Both the position numbers and the translations under genes were made by a program. Below are positions 1-10,757 of a stretch of 64,000 nt of DNA, in pieces; position 1 is the first letter of the stretch; the number at the start of each line of letters is the position of its first letter. Under the pieces are notes generated by a model, which did no database searches, was not told the origin of the DNA, and saw nothing but the letters and a program-made list of their open reading frames with translations. Origin of the DNA: Actinorugispora endophytica (GTDB taxonomy: Bacteria; Actinomycetota; Actinomycetes; Streptosporangiales; Streptosporangiaceae); the NCBI RefSeq assembly GCF_004363075.1, contig NZ_SNYN01000015.1, positions 39,015 to 103,014 on the forward strand, in the 5' to 3' direction.

Positions 1-343
1 TGGGGATTCCCAGCCGCTGGTACACCTCGGCGCGGCGGGGGTCGTAGATGCGCGCCACCACGTTGCGCACCCCGAACGTCTCGCGTGCCACCCGGGCGGC
101 GATGATGTTGGAGTTGTCCCCGCTGCTCACCGCCGCGAACGCGTCCGCCGTCTCGACGCCCGCCCGCACCAGCACGTCCCGGTGGTGGCCCAGCCCGGTG
201 ACCGCCTGCTTGGCGGTGGCCGAGCGCAACCGCCGGAACGCCTCGGGGGAGCGGTCGATCACCGCGACCGTGTGCCCGGCGTCCTCCAGCGTGTGCGCGA
301 GGGTGGACCCCACCCGCCCGCAACCCAATATGACGATGTGCAC
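1..343 (-). CDS. trkA: TrkA-type potassium uptake regulator, N-terminal part (cut by window edge)
   Basis: The reverse strand reads from a GTG at 343 into a Rossmann-type RCK/TrkA-N domain: VHIVILGCGRVGS gives the GxGxxG NAD-binding motif, and DNSNIIAARVARE and IYDPRRAEVYQ are typical of actinobacterial TrkA. Only the first 114 residues lie in the window; the gene runs off the left edge. TrkA proteins are cytosolic, nucleotide-binding gating subunits of Trk/Ktr potassium channels. No clear Shine-Dalgarno precedes the GTG. The gene is divergent from the RNA methyltransferase at 785, as I recall for the same pair in Streptomyces. Family call is firm; the exact start is less so. Confidence 0.88.
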   Translation of the reverse strand, partial: MHIVILGCGRVGSTLAHTLEDAGHTVAVIDRSPEAFRRLRSATAKQAVTGLGHHRDVLVRAGVETADAFAAVSSGDNSNIIAARVARETFGVRNVVARIYDPRRAEVYQRLGIP

Positions 344-784
344 TGGTTGTCCGATCCGATCGGGTTGTTCTCACTTCGCGCGCGCACGATCGCGCGGTCC
401 AGGATTACGAAGATATCCAGTTCGCACGGTGGGCGTCGTCCCGCCCCGGGGCCGCGGCGCCGGTTCCGCCGGGCGCGGAGCCGCCGCCGCTCGACTAGAG
501 TTACCGCAGACGGGCGGTGGCTGGAGCGTGTCTTCAAAGCCGTTTCGGGCTCGCGCCCACCAGGGGCAGGGCCCCGCCGCGCGAGAATCGCGAAGCGGTG
601 CAGCAGGGACGTTCGCCGCGCCGATGTCACTCGAACAGCCGACCGAGACGAACGTCGCGAATCGGCTTGCGGGCAGCGCCCTGGACGGACGAGAGCCGTC
701 CCGAAAAGCCCCTTGAGGACACGCCCCGGCAAGGGGGTACCCGTTGCGATGCCCGAAGTCCCGTCTAAACGAAGGTCGTTTTCC
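344..784. other. Gene-free divergent intergenic region
   Basis: This 440-base gap separates trkA and the RNA methyltransferase. I see no convincing gene in it. It holds a possible -10 box (TAGAGT, 496-501) facing the methyltransferase and the 82-bp repeat at 526-607. An in-frame ATG at 749 preceded by AGGGGG could be an alternative start for the methyltransferase. Confidence 0.5.
526..607 (+). repeat. 82-bp dispersed repeat, copy 1
   Basis: This stretch aligns without gaps to the reverse complement of 63749-63830. The best conserved part includes CGCGCCCACCAGG, CAGGGCCCCGC and TCGCGAAGCGG, separated by single mismatches; the first 30 bases are more diverged. It contains self-complementary parts (GGGGCAGGGCCCC and CGCGAGAATCGCG). 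It codes for nothing obvious and sits in the trkA/methyltransferase gap. Two copies in opposite orientation 63 kb apart point to a dispersed family in this genome. Confidence 0.75.
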
Positions 785-2044
785 ATGAGTATGGTCGGAA
801 GCCACGTAGAGCTGAGCGTCGACGGAGTCGCGCACGGAGGGTGGTGCGTGGGGCGTTACGACCAGCAGGTCGTGTTCGTCCGGCACGCCCTGCCAGGGGA
901 GCGCGTCCGGGTCCTGGTGACCGAGGAGACCAAGAAGTTCCTGCGCGCCGACGCCGTGGAGGTGCTGGAGGCCTCCGAGGACCGGGTCGAGCCGCCGTGC
1001 CGCTTCGCGGGCCCCGGCAAGTGCGGCGGCTGCGACTGGCAGCACGCCTCGCCGGACGCCCAGCGCCGGATCAAGGCGCGGGTGGTGGCCGAGCAGCTGC
1101 GCCGTATCGCCGGGATCGAGCGCGAGGTGCGCGTCGAGGAGCTGCCCGGAACCCCCGACGGTCTGGGGTGGCGCACCCGGGTGCGCTTCGCCGTTGACGC
1201 GGACGGCGCCGCCGGACTGCGCAAGCACCGCTCGCACGAGCTCCAGCTCATCGACGAGTGCCCCATCGCGCACCCCGAGGTCAACCGGTTGGGCGTGCCC
1301 CGCCTGGAGTGGCCCGGAATCGCCGAGGTCGAGACCGTCACCTCGGCGAGTACCGCCGACACCGCCGTCATCATCACCCCGAGCGGGGCCAAGCTCCCCG
1401 AGCTGCCCACCCCTGAGGCGTCGACCGCGGTGCTGCGCCGCTTCAAGGGCGGACGCACCCAGCCGATCAAGGGCCGCCGCGGCATCCGCGAGAACGTCGC
1501 GGGACGCGAGTGGCGGGTCAGCGCGGGCGCGTTCTGGCAGGTCCACCCGGCCGCGGCCGAGACCCTCACCCAGGCCGTCCTGGACGCGCTCGAGCCCGAG
1601 CCCGGCGAGACCGCCCTCGACCTGTACTGCGGGGCCGGGCTGTTCGCGGGCGCCCTCGCCCTCGCGGTCGGCGCCGAAGGCCGGGTGCTCGGCGTGGAGG
1701 GCCAGAGCGACGCGGTCCGCGACGCGGAGCACAACCTGCGGGACCTGCCCCAGGCCAAGGTCGAGCGCGGCGACGTGGCCGGGCGCCTGCGCCAGTGGGC
1801 CGACCTGCGCGCCGACGTCGCGGTCCTGGACCCGCCGCGTTCGGGGGCCGGGACGGAGGTCGTGGAGTCCCTGACGCTGCTGCGCCCGCGCCGTGTCGCC
1901 TACGTCTCCTGCGACCCCGCGACGCTGGCCCGCGACATCAAGACCTTCGCCCAGCGCGGCTACCGGCTCACCGGCCTCCGCGCCTTCGACGCCTTCCCGA
2001 TGACCCACCACGTGGAGTGCCTGGCCACCCTGACCAGGGACTGA
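785..2044 (+). CDS. TRAM-domain class I SAM-dependent RNA methyltransferase (TrmA/RlmD family)
   Basis: The 419-residue protein has an N-terminal TRAM RNA-binding domain (residues 1-65), then cysteines 72, 80, 83 and 159 spaced like the 4Fe-4S ligands of RlmD-type enzymes (CGGCDWQH). The C-terminal Rossmann fold carries the SAM motif LDLYCGAGLF and the catalytic block SCDPATLARD, whose cysteine attacks C6 of uridine. Such enzymes make 5-methyluridine in tRNA or rRNA; which RNA cannot be told here. The ATG at 785 follows GAAGGT; an ATG at 749 in the same frame is the alternative. The gene stands alone and converges on the ABC transporter operon, with an A-type palindrome between them. Confidence 0.9.
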   Translation: MSMVGSHVELSVDGVAHGGWCVGRYDQQVVFVRHALPGERVRVLVTEETKKFLRADAVEVLEASEDRVEPPCRFAGPGKCGGCDWQHASPDAQRRIKARVVAEQLRRIAGIEREVRVEELPGTPDGLGWRTRVRFAVDADGAAGLRKHRSHELQLIDECPIAHPEVNRLGVPRLEWPGIAEVETVTSASTADTAVIITPSGAKLPELPTPEASTAVLRRFKGGRTQPIKGRRGIRENVAGREWRVSAGAFWQVHPAAAETLTQAVLDALEPEPGETALDLYCGAGLFAGALALAVGAEGRVLGVEGQSDAVRDAEHNLRDLPQAKVERGDVAGRLRQWADLRADVAVLDPPRSGAGTEVVESLTLLRPRRVAYVSCDPATLARDIKTFAQRGYRLTGLRAFDAFPMTHHVECLATLTRD

Positions 2045-2147
2045 AGGGCCTGAGCGGCGGGGCGGCCGATGGCGCGCGCTCGGACTGGCGATCCCCCGGC
2101 GCGGGGGCCGCTCGGTGTCCGTGGACGGGGACCTGCTCGATGGTCTC

Positions 2148-2189
2148 GAGCTTTCCGCCCGTTTCGGGGCCGGAAAGAGCGGAAAGCTC
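2148..2189. repeat. A-type palindrome, free-standing copy (probable bidirectional terminator)
   Basis: Perfect 11-bp arms GAGCTTTCCGC and GCGGAAAGCTC enclose a loop containing TTTCGGGGCCGG. It lies between two convergent genes, 104 bases past the methyltransferase stop and 37 bases past the end of the ABC permease gene. The core resembles the palindromes at 10648-10713 and 17518-17566 (TTTCCGCCC and GGCCCCGAAACGGG parts). A terminator role fits the location; the resemblance among copies indicates a repeat family. Confidence 0.7.
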
Positions 2190-2225
2190 ATGATCATCCC
2201 GAGCCCGGTCACCCCGCGCCGGGGG

Positions 2226-3806
2226 TCAGCGGCACGGCGGGAGTTCCGGGGGATCCGGCGCCGTCGAGGGGGCCGTCAACCACTCGGCGGCCTGCTGCTC
2301 CTCCACCATCGCCTCCCACTCGGCGGACATCCGGTCCCACCGCAGCCGGGCCAGGCGCAGGTGGTCGGCGGTGACCTCCACGCCCAGGAGCGCGGACGCG
2401 TCCGCGCTGCCGGTGTCGGGAGAGGCCAGCGCGTCCCAGTGCCGCTCCACCCCGTCCCGGACCCGCGACACCGGCGCGTCGTTCAGCGCGGACAGCACCG
2501 CCAGGTCCTCCGCGGAGTAGGTGTCGGGCTGGAACCTGGTCTCGGCCAGGGCCTCCATCGGGTCGCCTCCGTGAGCCCGGTGGTACTCCCCGGTCATCCA
2601 CAGGGCCAGGACACCGCGCGCCTGCCCGGTCATGGTGCACTCGTCCATGGAGGGGTTCAGGCCGCCGAGCGCGGCCGAGGCGACCCCCATGGCCACGTAC
2701 CCGCCCGACAAGGGGTCCCACGCGGAGTACGCCTCGACGTACCCGGTCTCGGGCGGGGGCTCGCCCGCGCCGTGGGTCACCCACACCACGGGCAGATCCG
2801 CCCTGACGTGCCCGGGCAGCAGGACGACCAGCGGGCGCAGGCCGTTTCCCCACCCGGGGAGCAGGGACGCGTACGGCTCGATCGAGCAGTAGCGCGCCCC
2901 GTGGTCGGTGACACAGGACTCCGCCGGCAGCGGCCGGGCCGGGTACAGCGGTGACGAGGGCCGCTGGTCGTAGGGCAGGCTCGACAGGCTCTGGATCGCC
3001 CCGCCGCTCAGGACCAGGGCCGAGGCGGTGAGCGCGCCCACCACGGCCCGCCCCGCCGCGCGGCGCCGGTGGCGCAGCTCCACGGCCAGCACGCAGAAGA
3101 GCAGTGTGCCGACCAGGTAGGCCAGGTACATGGGGGCCTGCGAGTAGCCGAACGCCTCGTTCCCGTACGCGGGATGGGTCACCAGGTCGGGGAGGAGTGT
3201 CGCCCTGCGGCCGATGGAGCCCGGGGTGTCCCCGAGGAACACCCCGGACACGCCGAGCCGACCGCCCAGGTAGACCAGTACGAGTCCGAACGCGGGCAGC
3301 GCCGAACGGGTCCAGGCGGCAACCGCGACGGACAGGAGCCCGCAGGCGGGAACGGTCAGCAGGGGGACGCCCAGCTGCCACAGGTGGAGATCGCCCAGGA
3401 GCTCGTCCCGGCGGGACGCCAGGTACAGTGCCGCGGCTCCGCTGAGCAGCAGCCCGTGCAGCGCGCCGACGAGCGCGGTGGCCAGCAGCAGTGACGCCCT
3501 GCGGACCGGTTCGGGGACCGGGGAGACGACGTCCGGGCCGTGCCGGAAGACGCGCACCCCGGCGAACGTCGCCGCGATGAACAGTCCGCCCGCAGGGTAG
3601 GCGCCCAGCGTCAGCACCGAGTCGAGCGTGTCGCTCCACAGCAGCGGCCGCTCCATGAGCCTCAGGTCGCGGTAGCCCAGCAGCAGCCCGCCGACCAGCC
3701 CGAACCAGGGGAACGGCGATCGCAGCAGCCGCCCCGCCTCGAACCGGCAGAGCCTGGCCAGCGCGGTCGGGACGCGCGCGGCCGCGCGGCCCGTTCGGGG
3801 CGTCAA
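2226..3806 (-). CDS. ABC-2 type transporter membrane protein with extracytoplasmic C-terminal part
   Basis: The 526-residue protein opens with a hydrophobic region of about six membrane segments (for example GLVGGLLLGY, AGGLFIAATFAGV, LLLATALVGALHGLLLSGAA), then, after a segment near residue 290, a long soluble C-terminal part without clear homology. It should be the membrane partner of the ATPase encoded just upstream. The TTG at 3806 overlaps the ATPase stop (TTGA), suggesting translational coupling; no better start is visible nearby. The substrate is unknown. The gene ends the sigma-factor operon and converges on the RNA methyltransferase. Confidence 0.72.
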   Translation of the reverse strand: MTPRTGRAAARVPTALARLCRFEAGRLLRSPFPWFGLVGGLLLGYRDLRLMERPLLWSDTLDSVLTLGAYPAGGLFIAATFAGVRVFRHGPDVVSPVPEPVRRASLLLATALVGALHGLLLSGAAALYLASRRDELLGDLHLWQLGVPLLTVPACGLLSVAVAAWTRSALPAFGLVLVYLGGRLGVSGVFLGDTPGSIGRRATLLPDLVTHPAYGNEAFGYSQAPMYLAYLVGTLLFCVLAVELRHRRRAAGRAVVGALTASALVLSGGAIQSLSSLPYDQRPSSPLYPARPLPAESCVTDHGARYCSIEPYASLLPGWGNGLRPLVVLLPGHVRADLPVVWVTHGAGEPPPETGYVEAYSAWDPLSGGYVAMGVASAALGGLNPSMDECTMTGQARGVLALWMTGEYHRAHGGDPMEALAETRFQPDTYSAEDLAVLSALNDAPVSRVRDGVERHWDALASPDTGSADASALLGVEVTADHLRLARLRWDRMSAEWEAMVEEQQAAEWLTAPSTAPDPPELPPCR

Positions 3807-4708
3807 GCCGCCACCGTTCCCTCGGCGGACCCGGTGACCAGCAGGTAGCCGTCCTCCAGGGTGGGCTCCAACGGCTCGGCGATCCCCCCGTATCCGGCCG
3901 GGGGCTCCGCCCCGTGCGGGGTGAGCACCCGGTAGCGCCCGTCGGGGGAGCGCCACGAGGTGCTCCCGGTGGAGGGCCGCTCGGGCAGCGACCAGACCCG
4001 GCCCCGGGCGCGGTCGGTGAGGGCCGCGGGCGTGTCCGCGAACACGACCAGCCCCTCGTCCAGCACGACCACGCGGTCGCACACCGCGGCAACGTCCTCG
4101 GTCTGGTGGGTGGACAGCACCACGGCCCGGGTCGCGGCGAACTCCGAGACCAGGTCGCGGAAGCGGATGCGCTGCTCGGGGTCCAGGCCGATGGTCGGCT
4201 CGTCCAGCAGCAGCAGCCCGGGCTCTCCCAGGAGCGCCCCGGCCAGCCCGAGGCGCTGGCGCATCCCTCCGGACAGCCTCCGCACCCGCGTGTGCCGCCG
4301 GTCGGTGAGCCCCACCTGGTCCAGGACTCGCCGCACCTCGTCGTGGCGGGCACGCCGCCCGCCCACCTCCTTGAGGATCGCGATGTAGTCCAGCAGGGTG
4401 AACGCCGTGAAGTTCGGGTAGAACACCGGGTTCTGCGGCAGGAACCCCAGCTGGGCGCGGACACGGGCGCGCCCCGGAGCGGTCGTCGGATCGTGCCCGA
4501 GGACCTCCAGGGAGCCCGAGTCCGGGTCGTGCGCGGTGGCCAGGCAGCGCAGCAGCGTCGTCTTGCCCGCGCCGTTGCGGCCCAGCAGTCCGGTCACCCC
4601 GCGGCCCAGGTCGAGGTCGATCCGGTTCAGCGCCGCGCGGTCGCCGTAGTGCTTGGTCAGGCCGCGGGCCGAGACCACGATCCCCGAGGGGGACGGCCAC
4701 GTCGTCAT
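3803..4708 (-). CDS. ABC transporter ATP-binding protein
   Basis: A 301-residue CcmA/NatA-type ATPase. Walker A is GRNGAGKTT (residues 43-51), the signature is LSGGMRQR and Walker B is LLLLDEPTIGLD, followed by the H-loop in STHQTED. About 80 residues beyond the usual ABC fold form a C-terminal extension typical of ABC-2 exporters' ATPases. The ATG at 4708 starts MTTWPSPSG. It is second to last in an operon after an ECF sigma factor and a zinc-finger membrane protein, which suggests export or signalling under control of that sigma factor. Confidence 0.9.
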   Translation of the reverse strand: MTTWPSPSGIVVSARGLTKHYGDRAALNRIDLDLGRGVTGLLGRNGAGKTTLLRCLATAHDPDSGSLEVLGHDPTTAPGRARVRAQLGFLPQNPVFYPNFTAFTLLDYIAILKEVGGRRARHDEVRRVLDQVGLTDRRHTRVRRLSGGMRQRLGLAGALLGEPGLLLLDEPTIGLDPEQRIRFRDLVSEFAATRAVVLSTHQTEDVAAVCDRVVVLDEGLVVFADTPAALTDRARGRVWSLPERPSTGSTSWRSPDGRYRVLTPHGAEPPAGYGGIAEPLEPTLEDGYLLVTGSAEGTVAA

Positions 4709-4728
4709 CGTCGTCGTACTCCTGGGTC

Positions 4729-5541
4729 TCAGGCGCGCCGGGCGCGCGCGGCGATGCAGGCGGTGCCGAGCGCGGCGAGAAGGACCGCGTACAGGGCCTG
4801 GGCGGGCGGGGTGAACAGGTACGCGGCCGCGAACCGCGACTCGTGGTGCAGGACGGTGGACACCAGCGCGCCCGTCCACACCGTCCCGGTCAGGCCGGTG
4901 GCCATGATCAACGGAACCCACCGCGACAGCAGGAGCGAACCGGTGACCAGGGACAGCGCGGGCAGCAGCCAGGCCACCGGCGCCCACCCGGGCCCGTGTC
5001 CGGGCAGGAGCAGGGCGGTGACCAGGCAGAGCGCGAACGCGGGGACGAGGACGGCCAGGGAGCGCAGGAACAGCAGCCGCTGGCCCGCCATCGGGGTGAC
5101 CGAGGTGAACTCGTGGGCGGGGTCCACCCAGCGGCCGTAGGCCAGTGCGACGCCGACCAGCGGGAGCACCGGCGCGAGCGAGAAGAACATGAGGGTTCCG
5201 CCGTTCACGTTGTAAGCGGTGGCCAGGGCCATGCCCAGGACGACCACCATGGCCAGCAGCCACGCGCGGTACAGCATGGGGGTGGCGACCAGCAGCCGGG
5301 CGGCGGCCTCGTGGACGCCGATCCGGGTCAGCAGGCGCTCCAGGAGGCTGGCCCGGGGCCGGTCCACGACGTCGCGCAGTTCGGCCCACCCGGCCCTGAT
5401 CCAGGCGGGGTCGGCGGGCACCCCCGCGCGGCACCGGGGGCAGTCGAGGATGTGGGCTTCCGCGGACATCGCCATGGCGTGGTCCAATCGTCCGTCGGCG
5501 TAGTCGTCGAGCTGCTGTCGGGTCAGGTGCCAGGCGGTCAT
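4729..5541 (-). CDS. Zinc-finger membrane protein, probable anti-sigma factor
   Basis: The 270-residue protein has a short N-terminal zf-HC2-like motif, His30-x3-Cys34-x2-Cys37 (EAHILDCPRC), followed by about six hydrophobic helices up to the C-terminus. zf-HC2 domains bind and hold ECF sigma factors. The ATG at 5541 overlaps the sigma factor's stop (ATGA), so the two are translationally coupled, as is usual for sigma/anti-sigma pairs. The many membrane segments are more than a simple one-helix anti-sigma factor has, so it may sense a membrane signal or belong to the transporter. Function is inferred from motif and position. Confidence 0.72.
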   Translation of the reverse strand: MTAWHLTRQQLDDYADGRLDHAMAMSAEAHILDCPRCRAGVPADPAWIRAGWAELRDVVDRPRASLLERLLTRIGVHEAAARLLVATPMLYRAWLLAMVVVLGMALATAYNVNGGTLMFFSLAPVLPLVGVALAYGRWVDPAHEFTSVTPMAGQRLLFLRSLAVLVPAFALCLVTALLLPGHGPGWAPVAWLLPALSLVTGSLLLSRWVPLIMATGLTGTVWTGALVSTVLHHESRFAAAYLFTPPAQALYAVLLAALGTACIAARARRA

Positions 5542-6122
5542 GTCAGCTGCTCCCGAAGTCGTGCCTTCGCCCGCATGACGCGGGTCTTGACGGTCCCCTC
5601 CGGGACGCCCAGGAGCTGGGCGGCTTCGCGTACGGTCAGCCCGTCCAGGATGGTGGCCTGGATCGCCAGGCGGAGCTCGGGGGACAGGTTGTTCAGCGCC
5701 GCTCCCAGCGGCCCGTGCTCGATGCCCACCAGTACGAGGTCTTCGGCCGAGGCGTCGCCGACCGGCTCGTAGGACTCCAGCGCGGCGTCGCCGATCCACT
5801 TGTTGCCGCGCCTGCGCAGGGCGGAGACGAGCTGGCGGATCGCGATCGTCCAGATCCACGCGGCGGCGTCCCCGTCGGCCGTGCGCGGTGTGAACGTCCT
5901 GGCGTTACGCCATATGGACAGGAAGGCGTCCTGCAACGCCGCGTCGACGACGTCGGGATCGGCGCACCGGTAGCGGAGCCGCGCGCCCAGCCACGGGGCG
6001 TGCCGCCGGTGCAGGATCTCCAGGGCGTCGGCCGCGCCCGCGCCGATCGCGGAGAGCAGCTCGGCGTCGGAGCTCCGCGCGTCGTAGTCGGGGACGCGTC
6101 TGGCGCGTCGAAACAGCTTCAC
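5538..6122 (-). CDS. ECF-type RNA polymerase sigma factor
   Basis: A 194-residue sigma-70 family protein. Region 2 includes VVDAALQDAFLSIWRNARTF and the tryptophan-rich AAAWIWTIA; region 4 includes LTVREAAQLLGVPEGTVKTR, a helix-turn-helix that reads the -35 element. The start is a GTG at 6122 (VKLFRRARR). It is first in an operon with the zinc-finger membrane protein (overlapping by 4 bases), an ABC ATPase and an ABC-2 permease. The expected circuit is an ECF sigma factor held at the membrane and released to transcribe its own transporter operon. The specific ECF group was not assigned. Confidence 0.92.
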   Translation of the reverse strand: MKLFRRARRVPDYDARSSDAELLSAIGAGAADALEILHRRHAPWLGARLRYRCADPDVVDAALQDAFLSIWRNARTFTPRTADGDAAAWIWTIAIRQLVSALRRRGNKWIGDAALESYEPVGDASAEDLVLVGIEHGPLGAALNNLSPELRLAIQATILDGLTVREAAQLLGVPEGTVKTRVMRAKARLREQLT

Positions 6123-6330
6123 GGTGCTCTTATCGCGGTCGGGGGCGCGGACGGTTCACGGGGCGGGGCGGATCGGGGGAAGCGGGCCGGGCGGCCCCGG
6201 CCCCGCCGCCCCGACGTTACGGGGGCTCAACAGGGAGGCGGCCGGTGGCGCGCGCCCGGAGCACCCCGGTGCCGCGCCGAGGCAGCCGGGGGAGGACGAA
6301 GGGGCGTCCGGTCGACGGGACAATAGGGTC

Positions 6331-7263
6331 ATGCGACTGAGGATTTTCACCGAACCGCAGCAGGGCGCGAGCTACGACACCCTTCTGGCGGTGGCCAGAG
6401 CCGCCGAGGAGCTCGGCTTCGACGCCTTCTTCCGCTCCGACCACTACCTGACCATGGGCGGCAGCGGGCTGCCCGGTCCGACCGACGCCTGGGTCACCCT
6501 GGCCGGGCTGGCCCGGGAGACCTCCCGGATCCGCCTGGGCACGCTCATGACCGCGGCCACCTTCCGCCCGCCGGGCCCGCTGGCGATCAGCGTCGCCCAG
6601 GTGGACCAGATGAGCGGCGGCCGGGTGGAGTTCGGGTTCGGAGCGGGCTGGTTCGAGGCCGAGCACACCGCCTACGGCCTGCCGTACCCGGCTGACGCCC
6701 GTGAGCGCTTCGACCGCTTCGAGGAGCAGTTGGCGGTCATCACCGGGCTGTGGGAGACCCCGGTCGGCGAGACCTTCGACCACAAGGGCGAGTACTACAG
6801 CTTCACCGACAGCCCCGCGCTGCCCAAGCCCGCCCAGTCGCCGCGTCCGCCGGTCCTCATCGGCGGTACCGGACGCAAGCGCACCCCGCGGTTGGCCGCG
6901 GCCTACGCCGACGAGTACAACGTCCCGTTCAACTCCCGGGAGGACACCGCTGCGGCCTTCGAGCGCACCCGCGCCGCGGTCGAGGCGTCCGGGCGGACCA
7001 GGCCCATGGTCTACTCCGCCGCCCAGGTGGTGTGCGTCGGGCGGGACGACGCCGAAGTGGCCCGACGCGCCGCCGCGATCGGGCGGGAGGTGGACGAGCT
7101 CAAGGCCAACGGCCTGGCCGGGACCCCCGCCGAGGTCGTCGACAAGATCGGCCGGTTCGCCGGGATCGGCGCGGAGCGGATGTACCTGCAGGTGCTGGAC
7201 CTGTCGGACCTGGAGCACCTGGAGCTGATCGCCGCGGAGGTCGCGCCGGGGCTGGACGGATAG
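6331..7263 (+). CDS. LLM-class F420-dependent oxidoreductase
   Basis: The 310-residue protein has a luciferase-like TIM barrel: RSDHYLTM near the N-terminus, GTLMTAATFRPP, and MSGGRVEFGFGAGWFEAEH, the block typical of the F420-binding subfamily. It ends in the family-typical region that scores time or angle of substrate attack (LSDLEHLELIA). The ATG at 6331 has only a weak ribosome site (AGGGTC). F420 proteins are common in actinobacteria; no substrate can be inferred. It stands alone between the divergent sigma-factor operon and the aconitase gene. Confidence 0.85.
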   Translation: MRLRIFTEPQQGASYDTLLAVARAAEELGFDAFFRSDHYLTMGGSGLPGPTDAWVTLAGLARETSRIRLGTLMTAATFRPPGPLAISVAQVDQMSGGRVEFGFGAGWFEAEHTAYGLPYPADARERFDRFEEQLAVITGLWETPVGETFDHKGEYYSFTDSPALPKPAQSPRPPVLIGGTGRKRTPRLAAAYADEYNVPFNSREDTAAAFERTRAAVEASGRTRPMVYSAAQVVCVGRDDAEVARRAAAIGREVDELKANGLAGTPAEVVDKIGRFAGIGAERMYLQVLDLSDLEHLELIAAEVAPGLDG

Positions 7264-7670
7264 CGGCCCGGGCGGCGGGGCCCGGCCCCGCCGCCGCGCC
7301 TTCCGGGGCCGCCGTGTCCCGGCCGCGGCGCGGGGTAGTGGAGCGACGGCGGGGACGTCGCCGGTAGGTAACTTGATGTCGAGATACATGTTCGATACCT
7401 TGATATCGAGATAAAAACGAGAGCGAATCACTGAGCGCGTGAGGTTCACCGCCACCGGCGCTCCCACCTGCCATGATGAAGTCGGGGCAGTCCGAGCCCG
7501 GATGGCGGGGCCAAGGTCGTCAGCGCAGGTGGACCCCTGTGGCAGGGCTGACGGGAACCGTCGTCCCGGTCCGGGGAAGCGGTCTCGTAAGGGCAGCCTC
7601 AGTGATTTTCCGGCACCGCCGCTAGGGCAGGATGCTGGAGAAAAGTGGCGAGATCAGGAGGCGATCAACC
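7264..7670. other. Gene-free region upstream of aconitase
   Basis: About 400 bases without a convincing gene. It contains a GC-rich inverted-repeat-like stretch after the oxidoreductase (7264-7330), the paired CTTGATRTCGAGATA sites at 7372-7413, and the AGGAGG ribosome site of aconitase at 7656-7661. The AT-rich part (7366-7435) stands out from its surroundings and probably holds the aconitase promoter. Confidence 0.55.
7372..7413 (+). promoter_or_regulatory. Two near-identical operator-like sites upstream of aconitase
   Basis: CTTGATGTCGAGATA (7372-7386) and CTTGATATCGAGATA (7399-7413) differ at one base and are spaced 27 bp start to start. Each core is almost palindromic (CTTGATATCGAG pairs at 10 of 12 positions). 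In Streptomyces coelicolor the MarR-family regulator TamR is known to control the aconitase gene through palindromic sites; I recall the biology but not the exact motif, so the TamR link is inference. The sites lie about 260-300 bases before the aconitase start. Confidence 0.6.
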
Positions 7671-10397
<2,727 letters not shown>

Positions 10398-10467
10398 CGG
10401 TAGTCGTCCCGCCGCGCCGCGGGAGCAGACCCGCGTAAGGGCCCACCAGGCCCGGCGCGGCCGCCAA

Positions 10468-10506
10468 AAAGGCCCACCGCCGTTCAGGAGACGGCGGTGG
10501 GCCTTT
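10468..10506 (+). terminator. Intrinsic terminator of aconitase
   Basis: Perfect 16-bp arms AAAGGCCCACCGCCGT and ACGGCGGTGGGCCTTT with a 7-base loop, starting 70 bases past the aconitase stop. The flanking A- and T-rich edges make it usable in both directions, although U-runs are short as is usual in actinobacteria. Confidence 0.85.
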
Positions 10507-10508
10507 GG

Positions 10509-10757
10509 CGTCGGCGGGGGTGTTTGTGTGCCGGTGCTTCGGGGGGGTCTTTCGGCCTCGCGCCACGCGGATCGCGGGGTGACGGCGGGCGGCGACGGCG
10601 GGTGCCGGTCGGGGCCGCGCCCATGATGTCCGTCGCGTGAGGGTTTCGTTGACGGTCGTGGGCTTTCCGCCCTTCCCGGCCCCGAAACGGGCAGAAAGCC
10701 CACGACCGTCAACAAAACCACCGGTGCCCGAATTCACCCCCACCCCGGGGACTCCCT
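10509..10757 (-). repeat. MITE-like composite inverted-repeat element M1 (A-type core)
   Basis: On the reverse strand this element begins with CTAGGGAGTC at the stop codon of the STAS gene, continues GGGGGTGAATTCGGGCACCGG, and holds the A-type palindrome (10648-10713). Its far part (10532-10602) aligns to 17423-17491 of element M2, with shared blocks such as TTTCGGCCTC, GCCACGCGGATCGC and GGCGGCGACGGCGGG. The block after the palindrome also matches M2 in the opposite sense (CCGTCAAC, CCCTCACGC, ACGGAC). The outer left border is vague. No coding sequence is present. Confidence 0.65.
10648..10713. repeat. A-type palindrome inside element M1
   Basis: Perfect 20-bp arms GTTGACGGTCGTGGGCTTTC and its complement enclose CGCCCTTCCCGGCCCCGAAACGGGCA-like sequence, which itself contains a GCCC/GGGC pair. 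The core matches 17518-17566 almost exactly. It lies between convergent acnA and STAS genes and could terminate both. Confidence 0.8.

Noticed and set aside
48..716. Forward ORF opposite trkA
   Set aside because: It runs antisense to trkA and through the intergenic repeat; no motif and no ribosome site.
2226..4700. 824-residue reverse ORF as a fused ATPase-permease
   Set aside because: The first 298 residues are an out-of-frame reading of the ATPase gene, which is complete in another frame; the permease proper starts at 3806.
10509..10757. Insertion sequence or phage remnant
   Set aside because: There is no transposase, integrase or coding trace in or near any of the repeats, so only a non-autonomous (MITE-like) label is supportable.
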